From NCBI GenBank assembly GCA_021234155.1, contig JAJEKV010000059.1, forward strand, positions 2,000,182-2,064,181: a DNA stretch of 64,000 bases, in the 5' to 3' direction. The DNA is from Isoetes taiwanensis. Lineage: Eukaryota; Streptophyta; Lycopodiopsida; Isoetales; Isoetaceae. This document shows, in pieces, positions 22,858 to 34,433 of the stretch. Position 1 is the first letter of the stretch. Each line of letters opens with the position of its first letter. Under the pieces are notes generated by a model. That model was not told the origin of the DNA. It worked only from the letters and a program-made list of their open reading frames with translations, and searched no databases. The position numbers and the translations under genes are program-made.

Positions 22858-25800
22858 TTTCATATATATATTGTTTAAAATAGGAAAGACTTAAAGCCAT
22901 GTATGAAACAATTTGATTGCTAATATTTGGAATGACACTATAGTAGACCACCATCCGTTGAAACCTACTTGTTATATAATCATCTAGAAGTTGCCTACAT
23001 TCCGTTGTTGCAACTGCAACTTAGCTTACAAGCCACATAAATGTTACATTGGCAATCATTCAACATTGAGAAAAATTTTGAGGGAGATGATCTTGTTGCA
23101 CCTTGCGATAAGAAGTGAAACGGTCAATGCATTACTAGACCTAGACAAGCCGAAAAAGTTGCCAACAAAAAGTATAGTTCAATATGCATAAAGCTCACAG
23201 GCATTTGGTAGAGATCCATTACATCCCTCACTTCAAAGATGCTAGAAAAATATTTGCAGTAGAAGAGATACTAGATTGAAAACTTCCCAAGTTCCATGCT
23301 CTGTGTTCGTGTTTGTTTGAGATATTAGCAAAAACAATTGGGGGTTTCTAAGGGGGTTTAATTTAATGGGTCAATTTCTAATATGTGGGATGTAATGTGC
23401 AATGGGTAGATGTATAATATTAATATATTGTTATTAAATAATAGGATGCATATGCATGTAAACGTTTTGCAGCCCCTTTGGGGCCATAAGGATTTTACGT
23501 AGATATTTCTTGAGAATTGTGAGTAAGTTTACAAGAAATCAATTTTTACACCACAACGTTTTGTGCTACCATAACAATATAGCTGGTTTCTATGAGTTGT
23601 ACATGACAATCGCACACACTTGCACACCAAGAAAGAACATATAATGTAGAGCCTCCAATATGATTCTCTCGTGGATTGCATTCCAACATGTTACCACAAT
23701 TAGATGATTTCATACCTATCTTGTAATTGAGCAATCCAATCAGCTAAATTGTTCTCACACTGGCCGACAATATGTAGATATATCTTATAGTAATTAGCAC
23801 AACCATGAAAACATAGTGGAATATGACAATGCATTAGGATGAGGACAATATAGTAGGACTACTCTTGATGGTAAAAAACGATTTTCAGAACCTGTGACAC
23901 TGTGCTGGCAGAAAACGTTCATGCAAATAATTCCTGTACAAAACATCTTGGAGACTCATGTATGAAGGTCAACATCAAGGTCAGGTATAGAATTCCTGGT
24001 ATTCTAGTATGGAGCATATGATATAGAGTTACCTTCAAGATGAAGAAAAATATGACATGAGCTGAAAGTAGTGTAGCCAAAGGAAAAGAGATAAGATGTA
24101 CACAACACTACAAAGCCTATCTTGGAGGGGCCTATAGGTTTAGTTGCCATAACAGAAGTTTGAATATTAGTACAGGTGGAAAACTAAAAAAAGATAGTTG
24201 TTTTTATCTTTTCTATGTATTTTATTTTTTCTCTATGCATCTACTTACTTAAATTGTAACTGGGGTGGGTGTCCTCTTTTTTTTGGCACCGGTGTGGACA
24301 TTTTTCCGGCGAAAAGCGTTAGTTTTGGGATCGAGAAAGTTGAAAAGTGTGAAAGTTTTGGGGGAAGGATTTAGGTTAAGGGACCCCTTATACTTTTTTT
24401 TTTTTTGCAGGTAATTTAAAATTCTTCACTAATTTAACGGACGTAATGATGGTTTTGGTAATCTTTGTAATAATCTTTTTGTGCGTGTCCGGGCGCTCGT
24501 AATAATCTTTTTGTAGCGCAGTGCCTTTGTAATAATCTTTACGTGAAGGTTTCGCGTTGATCGACAAATTAGGGAAGTCCTACAACCCCTTAGGTTAGAT
24601 TTGAAAATTTCGCTTCAAAGCTCAAGCAAGAGGAAATATTGCCGAACAGGAATTGTGCTTATTATATGTAAATGAAAGAAAATTCTGGATTGAACCAAAG
24701 CAAGCTCGAAAACTGCCATCGCTTGGAGCAAAGTAGCTATTGGAACCCAAACAAATCTGCTCATTGTGGTGCATCAATCTGCTCACACTCTTTCAGGGAA
24801 GACACGACGAAAAACGGTGGATTTGATGCTCGACATAGGGTTTATAGCCCGTGTAAGGAAGCAAAAGCCGGAAGCAAAATGAGGAAGGCGACAAGCAAGT
24901 GAATTCCACGAGTGGCAAAATTTCTTCAGATGTGCCGGACTTCAGGTAGAGCTCTAGGCTTTCCTTACAGTGGTTGGATTCTCAGGCAAATCTAATCAGA
25001 CAAATTGGGGCAGCAAGTAGAACGTAACACCTCTCTGTTTATTCTCTCACTTTTGTTATGTATTGCATTTTATCAGGTTTTAGATTTTGAAGCTGCTTGA
25101 AGATCTGCTTATTTGCTTGGAGTAGAGAAGTTGTGCAACAGATCTTTATTTCCAGTCTTGGTGCAGTTCTGCTCTGCCTTTCTCAAACAAGATCAACCAC
25201 CTCTCCGCCGGACTAAGCCCAAGACCAAATCTAAGCCTAGCCCTAGCCTCTTTCTGAAATTCATCCTATCTTTTTATGTTTCTGCAAGATGTAAGAGTTG
25301 CTTTCTTCTAAATACAAGGGATTTTCATCATGTTTCTAATTGATCTATTCTTTTTGGTTGTATGTTGCCCGTCAATGTGCACTTCTTTGGATGGTTCATG
25401 CAGCTTTAGCTATGGAGTTGACAAAAGCTATCAACGAGTGTCTTCACGAATTAGGTCTTTGTCTGCTATAATCATATGCTGGAAATGAATCATATGTTTG
25501 AAGATTCAAACTGGTTCTTTTAGCCTGATCCGCTTCTGATTTGGGGAAAAAGCTGAATTCTTGAAGTAGCTTCGTTTTAGTTTTGTCTCAGAGCTTAGCT
25601 TTTGTGCTTATTTAGAATGTTTTTTGCGACTTGGCATCATGAGACCGGCCTAGCCAGGTTATCAAAGCTGTGTCTGCTGCTAATTTTTCTCAGGTTAGTT
25701 TATTTATTCTCTATCTGATAGAAGTTTCTAGGCCTAGAAGCTCATTGCTTCCTAAGTTTCTACCTGAACCTTTTAATAATTCTACATGGGGGTATCTTCG

Positions 25801-27695
25801 GTTTTGTCAGTGTAGAACCTTTCTCTTTTTTTATATATCATAACTTGCAGAAAGAAATGATCTGGACAAGAAATTGTGGAGCAATTAAAGGTGACTGCAT
25901 GTGTTTCATTGCTAGGAGAAAATGGAAAAAAGCTTGATATAGTTTATATCACAGTTGTTGTACTTTGTCTACCTTTGGTGCAGATCGTATTATCTCATTT
26001 TTTCTATTGTGCTTCGCTTCATGTAGAAGATCCAGAAGGTTCAAGGCAGGAGCTTCATGGCTTTATTTGAGCAGAAAGCTGAGGTTCTTTGTTGTGGAAT
26101 TTTGGCAGAGGTAAAGGAAGTTACGATGAAGCTTGATAAGTATGAATGGCTTTTTACTACTGGAGCCTTTAGATTTTAGGGACCATTAGATTTCACATGT
26201 ATATTTTAAAAGATTTTTAACAGTGGACCTAAGGGGCAGAGTCTTTGGTGGAACCAAAAACAAAGAATAAATTGCTGAAAACGAATTTTGCAAAAGGTAA
26301 TATTTGCATGCACAGTTTTGTCTACCTCTTCTTATGCGTTTCGCATTGTTTCCTATGCTACAGAGAGAATTAAAGTTTTTTTGGGTCTTTACATTTCATT
26401 TATCCTATGCTGCAAAAAAAATTTAAGGGCTTAGCATATCTGACTTGAAGATTTAAGGCATTTTCACTTACCTATATTATAGATCAAGGGTCTAAGGGTG
26501 TCTCATTTACTTATACTACAGATTAAGGGCTTAGTATATCTTAATAAGGTAGAGCTAGGTATTGCATGTATTCTTATTGTGGCATTTGGATTGCTCCCAA
26601 GAATTAGTTGTACCTACTTTATCTATGTGTTTATAAGGAGTGGCATTCTATAGATATGATTACAAAGCCTATATATATTTTTCAATTGCATTGTTGTTTT
26701 GGTGTTGCAGCAAAGCTACAAGCAACACCAGTTTGTGAGCAAGATGCATTTGGATGCGTTGTCATGCCCTAAATAGATCAAGCAAATTGATTTGAGGTAT
26801 TTCGGTGGCCCTTATGCTTAATTTGTATTCTTGCATTTGGCATTTGTATTTGTAGGATTGATATTATGAGCACCAATGATTAATGTTTTTGTTGCAATGC
26901 TTCAACGAACAGATGCTTCGGCCTTGATCAAGCTGCATAATGGCAATTGTTTGCAGCTTCTGCAATCTTTGCAACAACAACCTTGGGATATACCATTGTT
27001 GACCTAACACAAATATGCACCTTCAATTTAACCTTAGAACCTATAGTGCAAATGATGCCTCTGCCTGTCATGAATCACGTATTGTGTAAGATAAGGCTAT
27101 CAAAATATAAAGGCATGTTAGTTCCATTGTTAGGTATCTTTTGAACATTTTTGCTAACATCTTAACAAACGCTATGCATCCAAGTGTTAAAATCTTTCAA
27201 ATATATTAGCAAAATATGATAACTATGTTAATGAATTTGAACTTGAAAACGCTGAATGCATAGTACACTTCAAACCCTTTTTTGTCAATAATCATTTTAC
27301 AAATGTATTTCATTGTTGCAATTGCAGTACGTATATACATACGTTGCTATGCCTTCCTTTTGCCTTGACCAATACTTAAAATATTTGTCTACATCATTGG
27401 ATGCACATTTTGCTCATTATAAACTACTAAGTTCAATTGAATTAAATTATAAACCATATATGTAGCTTAGGAAGAATATTTACATCCGACAACTTTACCA
27501 CTAAAGAAATGCCCTCTCAAGTTCTGTGGTGCATTCATTTTGCAATATAATTGTGGTGGGGGATAGGTGGAGAATACTATTGTGAAAATCTAACATGTGA
27601 TGCTGTTGTTGGAAGTTGCACATAAGATGTTTAGAGGCTAAGAAAAGACGTATGCTAGGACATTAGCCCGGCAACGCCGGGCACACGTTTACTAG
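22858..27695 (+). mobile_element. Helitron-like unit 2 of 3 (4.84 kb, uninterrupted)
   Basis: This unit begins TTTCATATATATATTG immediately after CTAG of unit 1 and ends with its own hairpin plus CTAG at 27692-27695. It lacks the 20177-20715 retroelement and so shows the empty site. Identity to unit 1 is high throughout, except clustered differences at 23885-23940 and 24330-24600. A short plus-strand frame at 22991-23191 is shared with unit 1 (one residue change) but has no known domain. Confidence 0.8.
27666..27695 (+). other. Helitron 3' terminal hairpin and CTAG end (unit 2)
   Basis: GCCCGGCAACGCCGGGC is a perfect 7-bp stem with a 3-base loop, followed by ACACGTTTA and CTAG. Unit 3 starts on the next base. 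Confidence 0.88.
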
Positions 27696-30295
27696 TTTCA
27701 TATATATATTGTTTAAAATAGGAAAGACTTAAAGCCATGTATGAAACAATTTGATTGCTAATATTTGGAATGACACTATAGTAGACCACCATCCGTTGAA
27801 ACCTACTTGTTGTATAATCATCTAGAAGTTGCCATCTTGAAGTTACCATCTTGAGAATTGTGAGTAAGTTTACAAGAAATCAATTTTTACACCACAACGT
27901 TTTGTGCTACCATAACAATATAGCTGGTTTCTATGAGTTGTACATGACAATCGCACACACTTGCACACCAAGAAAGAACATATAATGTAGAGCCTCCAAT
28001 ATGATTCTCTCGTGGATTGCATTCCAACATGTTACCACAATTAGATGATTTCATACCTATCTTGTAATTGAGCAATCCAATCAGCTAAATTGTTCTCACA
28101 CTGGCCGACAATATGTAGATATATCTTATAGTAATTAGCACAACCATGAAAACATAGTGGAATATGACAATGCATTAGGATGAGGACAATATAGTAGGAC
28201 TACTCTTGATGGTAAAAAACGATTTTCAGAACCTGTGACACTGTGCTGGCAGAAAACGTTCATGCAAATAATTCCTGTACAAAACATCTTGGAGACTCAT
28301 GTATGAAGGTCAACATCAAGGTCAGGTATAGAATTCCTGGTATTCTAGTATGGAGCATATGATATAGAGTTACCTTCAAGATGAAGAAAAATATGACAGA
28401 GCTGAAAGTCGTGTAGCCAAAGGAAAAGAGATAAGATGTACACAACACTACAAAGCCTATCTTGGAGGGGCCTATAGGTTTAGTTGCCATAACAGAAGTT
28501 TGAATATTAGTACAGGTGGAAAACTAAAAAAAGATAGTTGTTTTTATCTTTTCTATGTATTTTATTTTTTCTCTCTATGCATCTACTTACTTAAATTGTA
28601 ACTGGGGTGGGTGTCCTCTTTTTTTTGGCACCGGTGTGGACATTTTTCCGGCGAAAAGCGTTAGTTTTGGGATCAGAAAGTTGAAAACCGGCGTGTGAAA
28701 GTTTTGGGGGGAAGGATTTAGGTTAAGGGACCCCTTATACTTTTTTTTTCTTTTCAGGTAATTTAAAATTCTTCAGCTAATTTAACGGACGTAATGATGG
28801 TTTTGGCACTGTAATAATCTTGTGCAGGTCTGGCGCCTGTAATAATCTTTTATAGCTTGTGCCCGCCTGTAATAATCTTTACGTGAAGGTTTCTGGCAGT
28901 GATCGACAAATTCCGGGGAAGTCCTACAACCTGCCGGTTAGATTTGAAAATTTCCGCTTCAAAGCTCAAGCAAGAGGAAATATTGCCGAACAGGAATTGT
29001 GCTTATTATATGTAAATGAAAGAAAATTCTGGATTGAACCAAAGCAAGCTCGAAAACTGCCATCGCTTGGAGCAAAGTAGCTATTGGAACCCAAACAAAT
29101 CTGCTCATTGTGGTGCATCAATCTGCTCACACTCTTTCAGGGAAGACACGACGAAAAACGGTGGATTTGATGCTCGACATAGGGTTTATAGCCCGTGTAA
29201 GGAAGCAAAAGCCGGAAGCAAAATGAGGAAGGCGACAAGCAAGTGAATTCCACGAGTGGCAAAATTTCTTCAGATGTGCCGGACTTCAGGTAGAGCTCTA
29301 GGCTTTCCTTACAGTGGTTGGATTCTCAGGCAAATCTAATCGACAAATTGGGGCAAAGCAGGTAGAACGTAACACCTCTCTGTTTTATTCCTCTCACTTT
29401 TTGTTATGTATTGCATTTTATCATGTTTTAGATTTTGAAGTCGCTTTTGAAGATCTCGCTTTTATTTGCTTGGAGCAGAGAAGTTGTGCAACAGATCTTT
29501 ATTTCCAGTCTTGGTGCAGTTCTGCTCTGCCTTTCTCAAACAAGATCAACCACCTCTCCGCCGGACTAAGCCCAAGACCAAATCTAAGCCTAGCCCTAGC
29601 CTCTTTCTGAAATTCATCCTATCTTTTTATGTTTCTGCAAGATGTAAGAGTTGCTTTCTTCTAAATACAACGGATTTTCATCATGTTTCTAATTGATCTA
29701 TTCTTTTTGGTTGGATGTTGCCCGTCAATGTGCACTTCTTTGGATGGTTCATGCAGCTTTAGCTATGGAGTTGACAAAAGCTATCAACGAGTGTCTTCAC
29801 GATTAGGTCTTTGTCTGCTATAATCATATGCTGGAAATGAATCATATGTTTGAAGATTCAAACTGGTTCTTTTAGCCTGATCCGCTTCTGATTTGGGGAA
29901 AAAGCTGAATTCTTGAAGTAGCTTCGTTTTAGTTTTGTCTCAGAGCTTAGCTTTTGTGCTTATTTAGAATGTTTTTTGCGACTTGGCATCATGAGACCGG
30001 CCTAGCCAGGTTATCAAAGCTGTGTCTGCTGCTAATTTTTCTCAGGTTAGTTTATTTATTCTCTATCTGACAGAAGTTTCTAGGCCTAGAAGCTCATTGC
30101 TTCCTAAGTTTCTACCTGAACCTTTTAATAATTCTACATGGGGGTATCTTCGGTTTTGTCAGTGTAGAACCTTTCTCTTTTTTTATATATCATAACTTGC
30201 AGAAAGAAATGATCTGGACAAGAAATTGTGGAGCAATTAAAGGTGACTGCATGTGTTTCATTGCTAGGAGAAAATGGAAAAAAGCTTGATATAGT
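27696..30295 (+). mobile_element. Helitron-like unit 3 of 3, deleted internally and 3'-truncated
   Basis: The unit starts like the others but lacks about 520 bases that follow AGAAGTTGCC in unit 2 (22991-23510). It stops at CTTGATATAGT (30295), where units 1 and 2 continue for about 1.7 kb. No terminal hairpin follows. It lacks the retroelement of unit 1. It is closer to unit 1 in the 28690-28920 stretch and to unit 2 near 28225-28280, so the units have probably exchanged sequence. Confidence 0.8.
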
Positions 30296-31592
30296 ACTAA
30301 ATTGTACTAAATGCAGTGAATATACTTTGGAAGTAAAATACATCCATAGTTTGAAGCCATAGAGGTCAGCAGTTTGCAAACAAGACAAAGAATACAGGCG
30401 GTCGTGCTTCTGATGGCAGACTCTTGATCAATTTCACAGGTTTGATTTCGTGTGTACCAAAATTATGTTGCATTGCTTACCATTTATGCAAATGCAGGCA
30501 TTACGAATATTTTAGTAGCCAATACCTAGAGTCCTCAATGCAGCGCTAATTCATTATTTGCTGGAAATTATTTGAAATGCACAGCCAATCTCACCGGCAG
30601 GGAAGCTTTAATTTATGTGAAATGAAGCAATAATTATGATTAAGACTGTACATTGTGAAGCAGGAGAGAAAGAAGTGAAAGCCATTGCTAGGTATAATAT
30701 CACAGTTTCAGTGTTGCTAATTGTGTGGTCCCATAAGTTGCCTTTTTCCAGCGTTTGGGTGACAATTTGAAAAAAGGTAGTGAGCTATGAGCGGAGAGGC
30801 ATGGGTACAAGGGCATACACAGATGGCATCTATAGCTAGAGTGTGGTTCATCTGTATTGGGTTCGCCAGAACATCCAAATTGAAGAGTGTCTTACCAACA
30901 CAGAAAATAAATAAACAAATGACGAAACTTGATCAGAAACCATCATAATCATTTCAACAAACCTTGCTTTTCACACCATAAGCTCCAATAAAAAATAGGT
31001 ACGGTGTTGATTTTAAAATAGAAATGGCCTCGTACACAATAATAATCACTCCTATATAAAGCATGTTCCTTTTTCTATTTTCTTTGATGAAAAAAACCCT
31101 GAGAGGGACACATGTCCTTGAAAAAAAATGAAAAAAAAAAGGAAGGACAGAAAGAGCACAGGAACAACCATCCGTCCATTTTCCCTGTTTTTTCTGTTTC
31201 GGACGGTTCCTCTGTTGGGCAAGTACATGTCCGATGCTCTGCTCGGCCTTGCAAATCCATCCTCTAGTCGTCAAATCTGGTGCTGTAGAGCCATGCTCCA
31301 AGAATCCGAGCAATAATAACTGCATCGATTATTTGATTTCTTTGTTGATTTAAACCTCCAGCCACGACCACGATTAAGAACTTAGACTCATATTTGTCAA
31401 TTAATTTGCCAAATTTGAATCCGATCAATCCTCTGAAATCCGAAGCCTTGGGCCCTAAAACCGTCCACGATTTTTGAATCTCTGTCTAAACAAGGTAATA
31501 CCTCATATTATTTTGCCCATTTTCTCAAAAAATCTTCCCATTTTCTCACATCCGACCTCTCCACCTTCGAATCTTTCCATTCGGGCGATCTA
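30296..31592. other. Unassigned region
   Basis: No recognisable protein or repeat. Short frames at 30954-31325 on either strand lack family features. A pyrimidine-rich stretch at 31500-31590 precedes the small open frame below and could be its 5' leader. Confidence 0.4.
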
Positions 31593-31826
31593 ATGGCCTC
31601 TGCCGGAGTCATGGGAAGGAAAATGTTCTTGGGCGCCCTTCTTTTTGGGGTTTTCTTCATGATTCTTGCTTCTTGTGTACAGGGGCGTCGTCTTTTGGGC
31701 GCTCAGGCAGGGCGTGAAGTCGATGATCTTTCTTTTAATGAGCAGGAGTAGGTTTTGGAGCTTACAAATAGGTTGGGCGCTGTTACCAGACAGCTTCTTT
31801 TCCAGGATCCTTACACCACTTACTGA
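31593..31826 (+). pseudogene. Small secreted-peptide-like frame with in-frame TAG
   Basis: ATG at 31593 opens a frame with a clear signal peptide: a basic N-terminus (VMGRKM), then a hydrophobic core (FLGALLFGVFFMILASC) and a likely cleavage near VQG-RR. The frame meets TAG at 31749 after 52 codons. It stays open without shift for 24 more codons, giving VLELTNRLGAVTRQLLFQDP and YTTY, and ends at TGA 31824. The continuous frame across TAG suggests one 76-residue precursor with a point-mutated sense codon (CAG or TGG to TAG), or possible readthrough. The family is not recognised; a tyrosine-rich C-terminus would suit a peptide hormone precursor, but that is speculation. Confidence 0.45.
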
Positions 31827-32001
31827 AAAAGATTAGCCTAGTAGCGGCGATTCTTGGTTTGGTGTATAGCCCTCCGATTTGCCTCAAATTTTGCTGTTTG
31901 TCTTTACAATTTCTTCATCAAGCTTTATAAGACCAATATTTATCTTTACTGCTCAGGTTTTCCTCTCTAACAGATGAAGAAGCCGAGTCAATTCCAAAAA
32001 G

Positions 32002-33075
32002 ATGGCAGGGGAGGAGGATGAGATAGAGCTGCACATGCTTCTCCAAGTGCTAAAAGAGTAATTACAACGTCCTTTACTCTTTGCTTAGGTATACATATTT
32101 TGGAACTCTATATGCCTAGCCACACAACAGGTTGTGATTTAATGTGGAGGCAGGGCCTAAGAAGACCTTATGCCTATATATTTTACATTTGAGAGCTTTC
32201 AAGTCGTTTGGAAAGGACCATCATCTCAACCTCTTCAATCGATGTCTTTGTTCATATAGCAGTTAAATGATCCTGATTCCTTATCTTTTGCATCCATATA
32301 AACTGCATTAATCTGCATCATTAAGAATCAACAATGTGTGAATGGTTTTGCAGAAAGCATTTTATTAACCCTAGTGATGATTATATGTAACTTCATACAT
32401 ATATGGAATTTTGAAGTTCTAATTTGTTACCTCTTCTTGCTTTTCTCATAATACGCACCTGCTCATTTTGCATGTTTTAAGCTAACCATGCTTTCAGCTA
32501 TCATACTGTTCATACTTAGTGCACAGTTGCTCTTTTAATATTTGCCTCATTATGGTATTTTCTATTTGCTATTAGTAATCAAGATATTGTGACATGACAT
32601 GCATTGATGTATAATCTGCATACCTTTTAGCGATTGGATAGCGAGTGGTGTCTCTTTGACTACCTTCCTTTAGGGTAGTTTTGTAAGAATGTTATTGCCA
32701 TTTTTGGTGTGCTGTATCTTTCCAGAACCTTAGCAATTATATGTGATACTTCAACATGATGTGTACTTATTTATTTCATACAGGTTGAGGAACTAGCTGC
32801 AGCACTTCGACAAGAGCAAGGACATGCAGACATCAAGCCAGTCCACGAGCAGGCGAGTTATTTGAAAACCCGTCTATTCCTTTGTATTTTTAGACTGAAT
32901 CATGACATTAACTCCATAATGATTGATTTAGGAAATAGATTCAACTGGCCAACTAGGTAACAGCCTGTATGCATCAAATCTTGGAGCATATACACAATCA
33001 ATGCTACCAGCTGTTGCTGCTCAACCCATGCCCATAAGTGGAACAGCTTTTAATGAATCGCATGAAGATGAGTAA
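32002..33075 (+). pseudogene. Gene-like exon remnants of an unknown protein
   Basis: Three separated blocks look like exons. Block 1 is 32002-32057 (MAGEEDEIELHMLLQVLK) with GTAATT after it. Block 2 is 32784-32852, after TTTCATACAG (VEELAAALRQEQGHADIKPV). Block 3 is 32932-33075, after GATTGATTTAG (43 codons, EIDSTGQLGNSLYASNLGAY, then a polar end HEDE and TAA). The blocks do not join in one frame with simple GT-AG splicing, and block 2 lacks a GT donor. The function is unknown; the acidic, helical start suggests a coiled-coil or regulatory protein. Decayed duplicate gene is the simplest reading. Confidence 0.35.
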
Positions 33076-33764
33076 ACATTGAAAATACATCAAGAGCGTG
33101 CAGCCAGCGCAGGTGGTCGGACTTGGGATTTCGTTTGGAGAATAGCTTTGCAAGAAGCTATGAGCAGTTTGTGGGTGGACTAATTCATGAAGACAGCATA
33201 TAGACTCAAGTAACAAGTGTGCTGTTTGAACAATTTTACTGCCAGAGAATAGTTTCATCAATCAGGCTCAGAATGCAAGACAAGGAAGCAAGTACAGGTT
33301 AAAAGATATCTCAAAAGCTTTATAATGACTTAGATGAGTTAATTCTTTATTTTGGCTGAAACCTTTTTTTTTTTTTTGGTTATTTTCAATAATTTGTGTT
33401 TACTGCTTTCAACATTTATTTTCTAAAACAAGCATCTAGACCAGATCCTTGCATGAAAATTTCAAGAATGGATGAGCTTGCAAGAATGATGAGAGGAAAA
33501 TGCAAGCACAGATGATGGCTCAATATTAGTCATTCTTATAAGTTCTGAAACACTTGAAAAGATGCAAAGACAGGAAAGAAAAGCTTCAGTAGCATGTTGA
33601 ATGCCTTGAGGATCTCTTTCGTGCGAGGGCCATCCAGGGCCATCCGTTCTTCGATGTGAAGAGATCAAGACCTTTCTAGATATGGCAATGATCTCCAACA
33701 CCACTACGTCAATTTTGCATGTAATTCATCAAGGTACGTTGTCTTTGGACTAAACCAGAGTGTA
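33076..33764. other. Unassigned, weakly gene-like decayed DNA
   Basis: Short open stretches (for example around 33440-33680) have many stops and no recognisable domain. Confidence 0.3.
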
Positions 33765-34235
33765 CATATATAGCCTATGCATTAGATGGTATTCTACCTA
33801 GTGGATGGAGTTTCCTTACTTGCAAGATTAGGCAAAAGGGTTATCGCAGTGAGACTCCGGTGGTTAATCTATCGGATGAGAGTGTGCGCCGCCCATACTC
33901 AGACTCCATCGGCCATCATTGGGTGGTAACATGGTTTGTATTATAATTGCATGACATGGTGTGTTCATAGTTGGCATCTTGAACTGTCATCTTTCAAACA
34001 CATATTACTGAAACAAAAAAGTACATGATTATACATATACACATCCAGCCTGTGCGATAGACAGCCTGTGCAATAGACGGCATGCTACATAGTTACTATG
34101 GGATTCCCTTTACTTACATCACTAGAGAAAACGCTTACCGCACTGACAGTCTAGTGGCTAGGCTACTGGATACGGGTGTGCCCCCCCCTGGCTAATGCAG
34201 GTTCAAATCCTGCATGTTCTAGCTTAAAATAGATA
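33765..34235 (+). mobile_element. Two related SINE-like segments with a tRNA-type promoter
   Basis: Two similar segments lie in tandem, 33765-33940 and about 34034-34235. They share words such as GATTCCCTTTACTTAC, CTTACCGCA and GGTGTGCCCCCC in that order. The second has an A-box-like AGTCTAGTGGCTAGGCTACTGG region (34148-34169) and a B box GGTTCAAATCC (34200-34210) at tRNA-like spacing, so transcription by pol III is plausible. Poly(A) or simple-repeat tails and target duplications were not identified. Confidence 0.45.
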
Positions 34236-34433
34236 AGACGGGAAGAGAAATGTTCGCGGTGGCCTTGGCCGCCGCGATAAGTTTCTTGTAATATTTAATG
34301 ATATACAACATAATGTGAGGTAATTTATAGGTTGAGAGTAAGTATACTAGGCATAGCAATGTATATTTTGCCAATGCCATCCTGGGCGACTTCATTGCTA
34401 ATGTTAAATAAAATCTCTGAGGCAGTCCTGTTA

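Noticed and set aside
34140-34215. Functional tRNA gene on the plus strand
   Set aside because: The promoter boxes are present, but no cloverleaf with a paired acceptor stem can be drawn.
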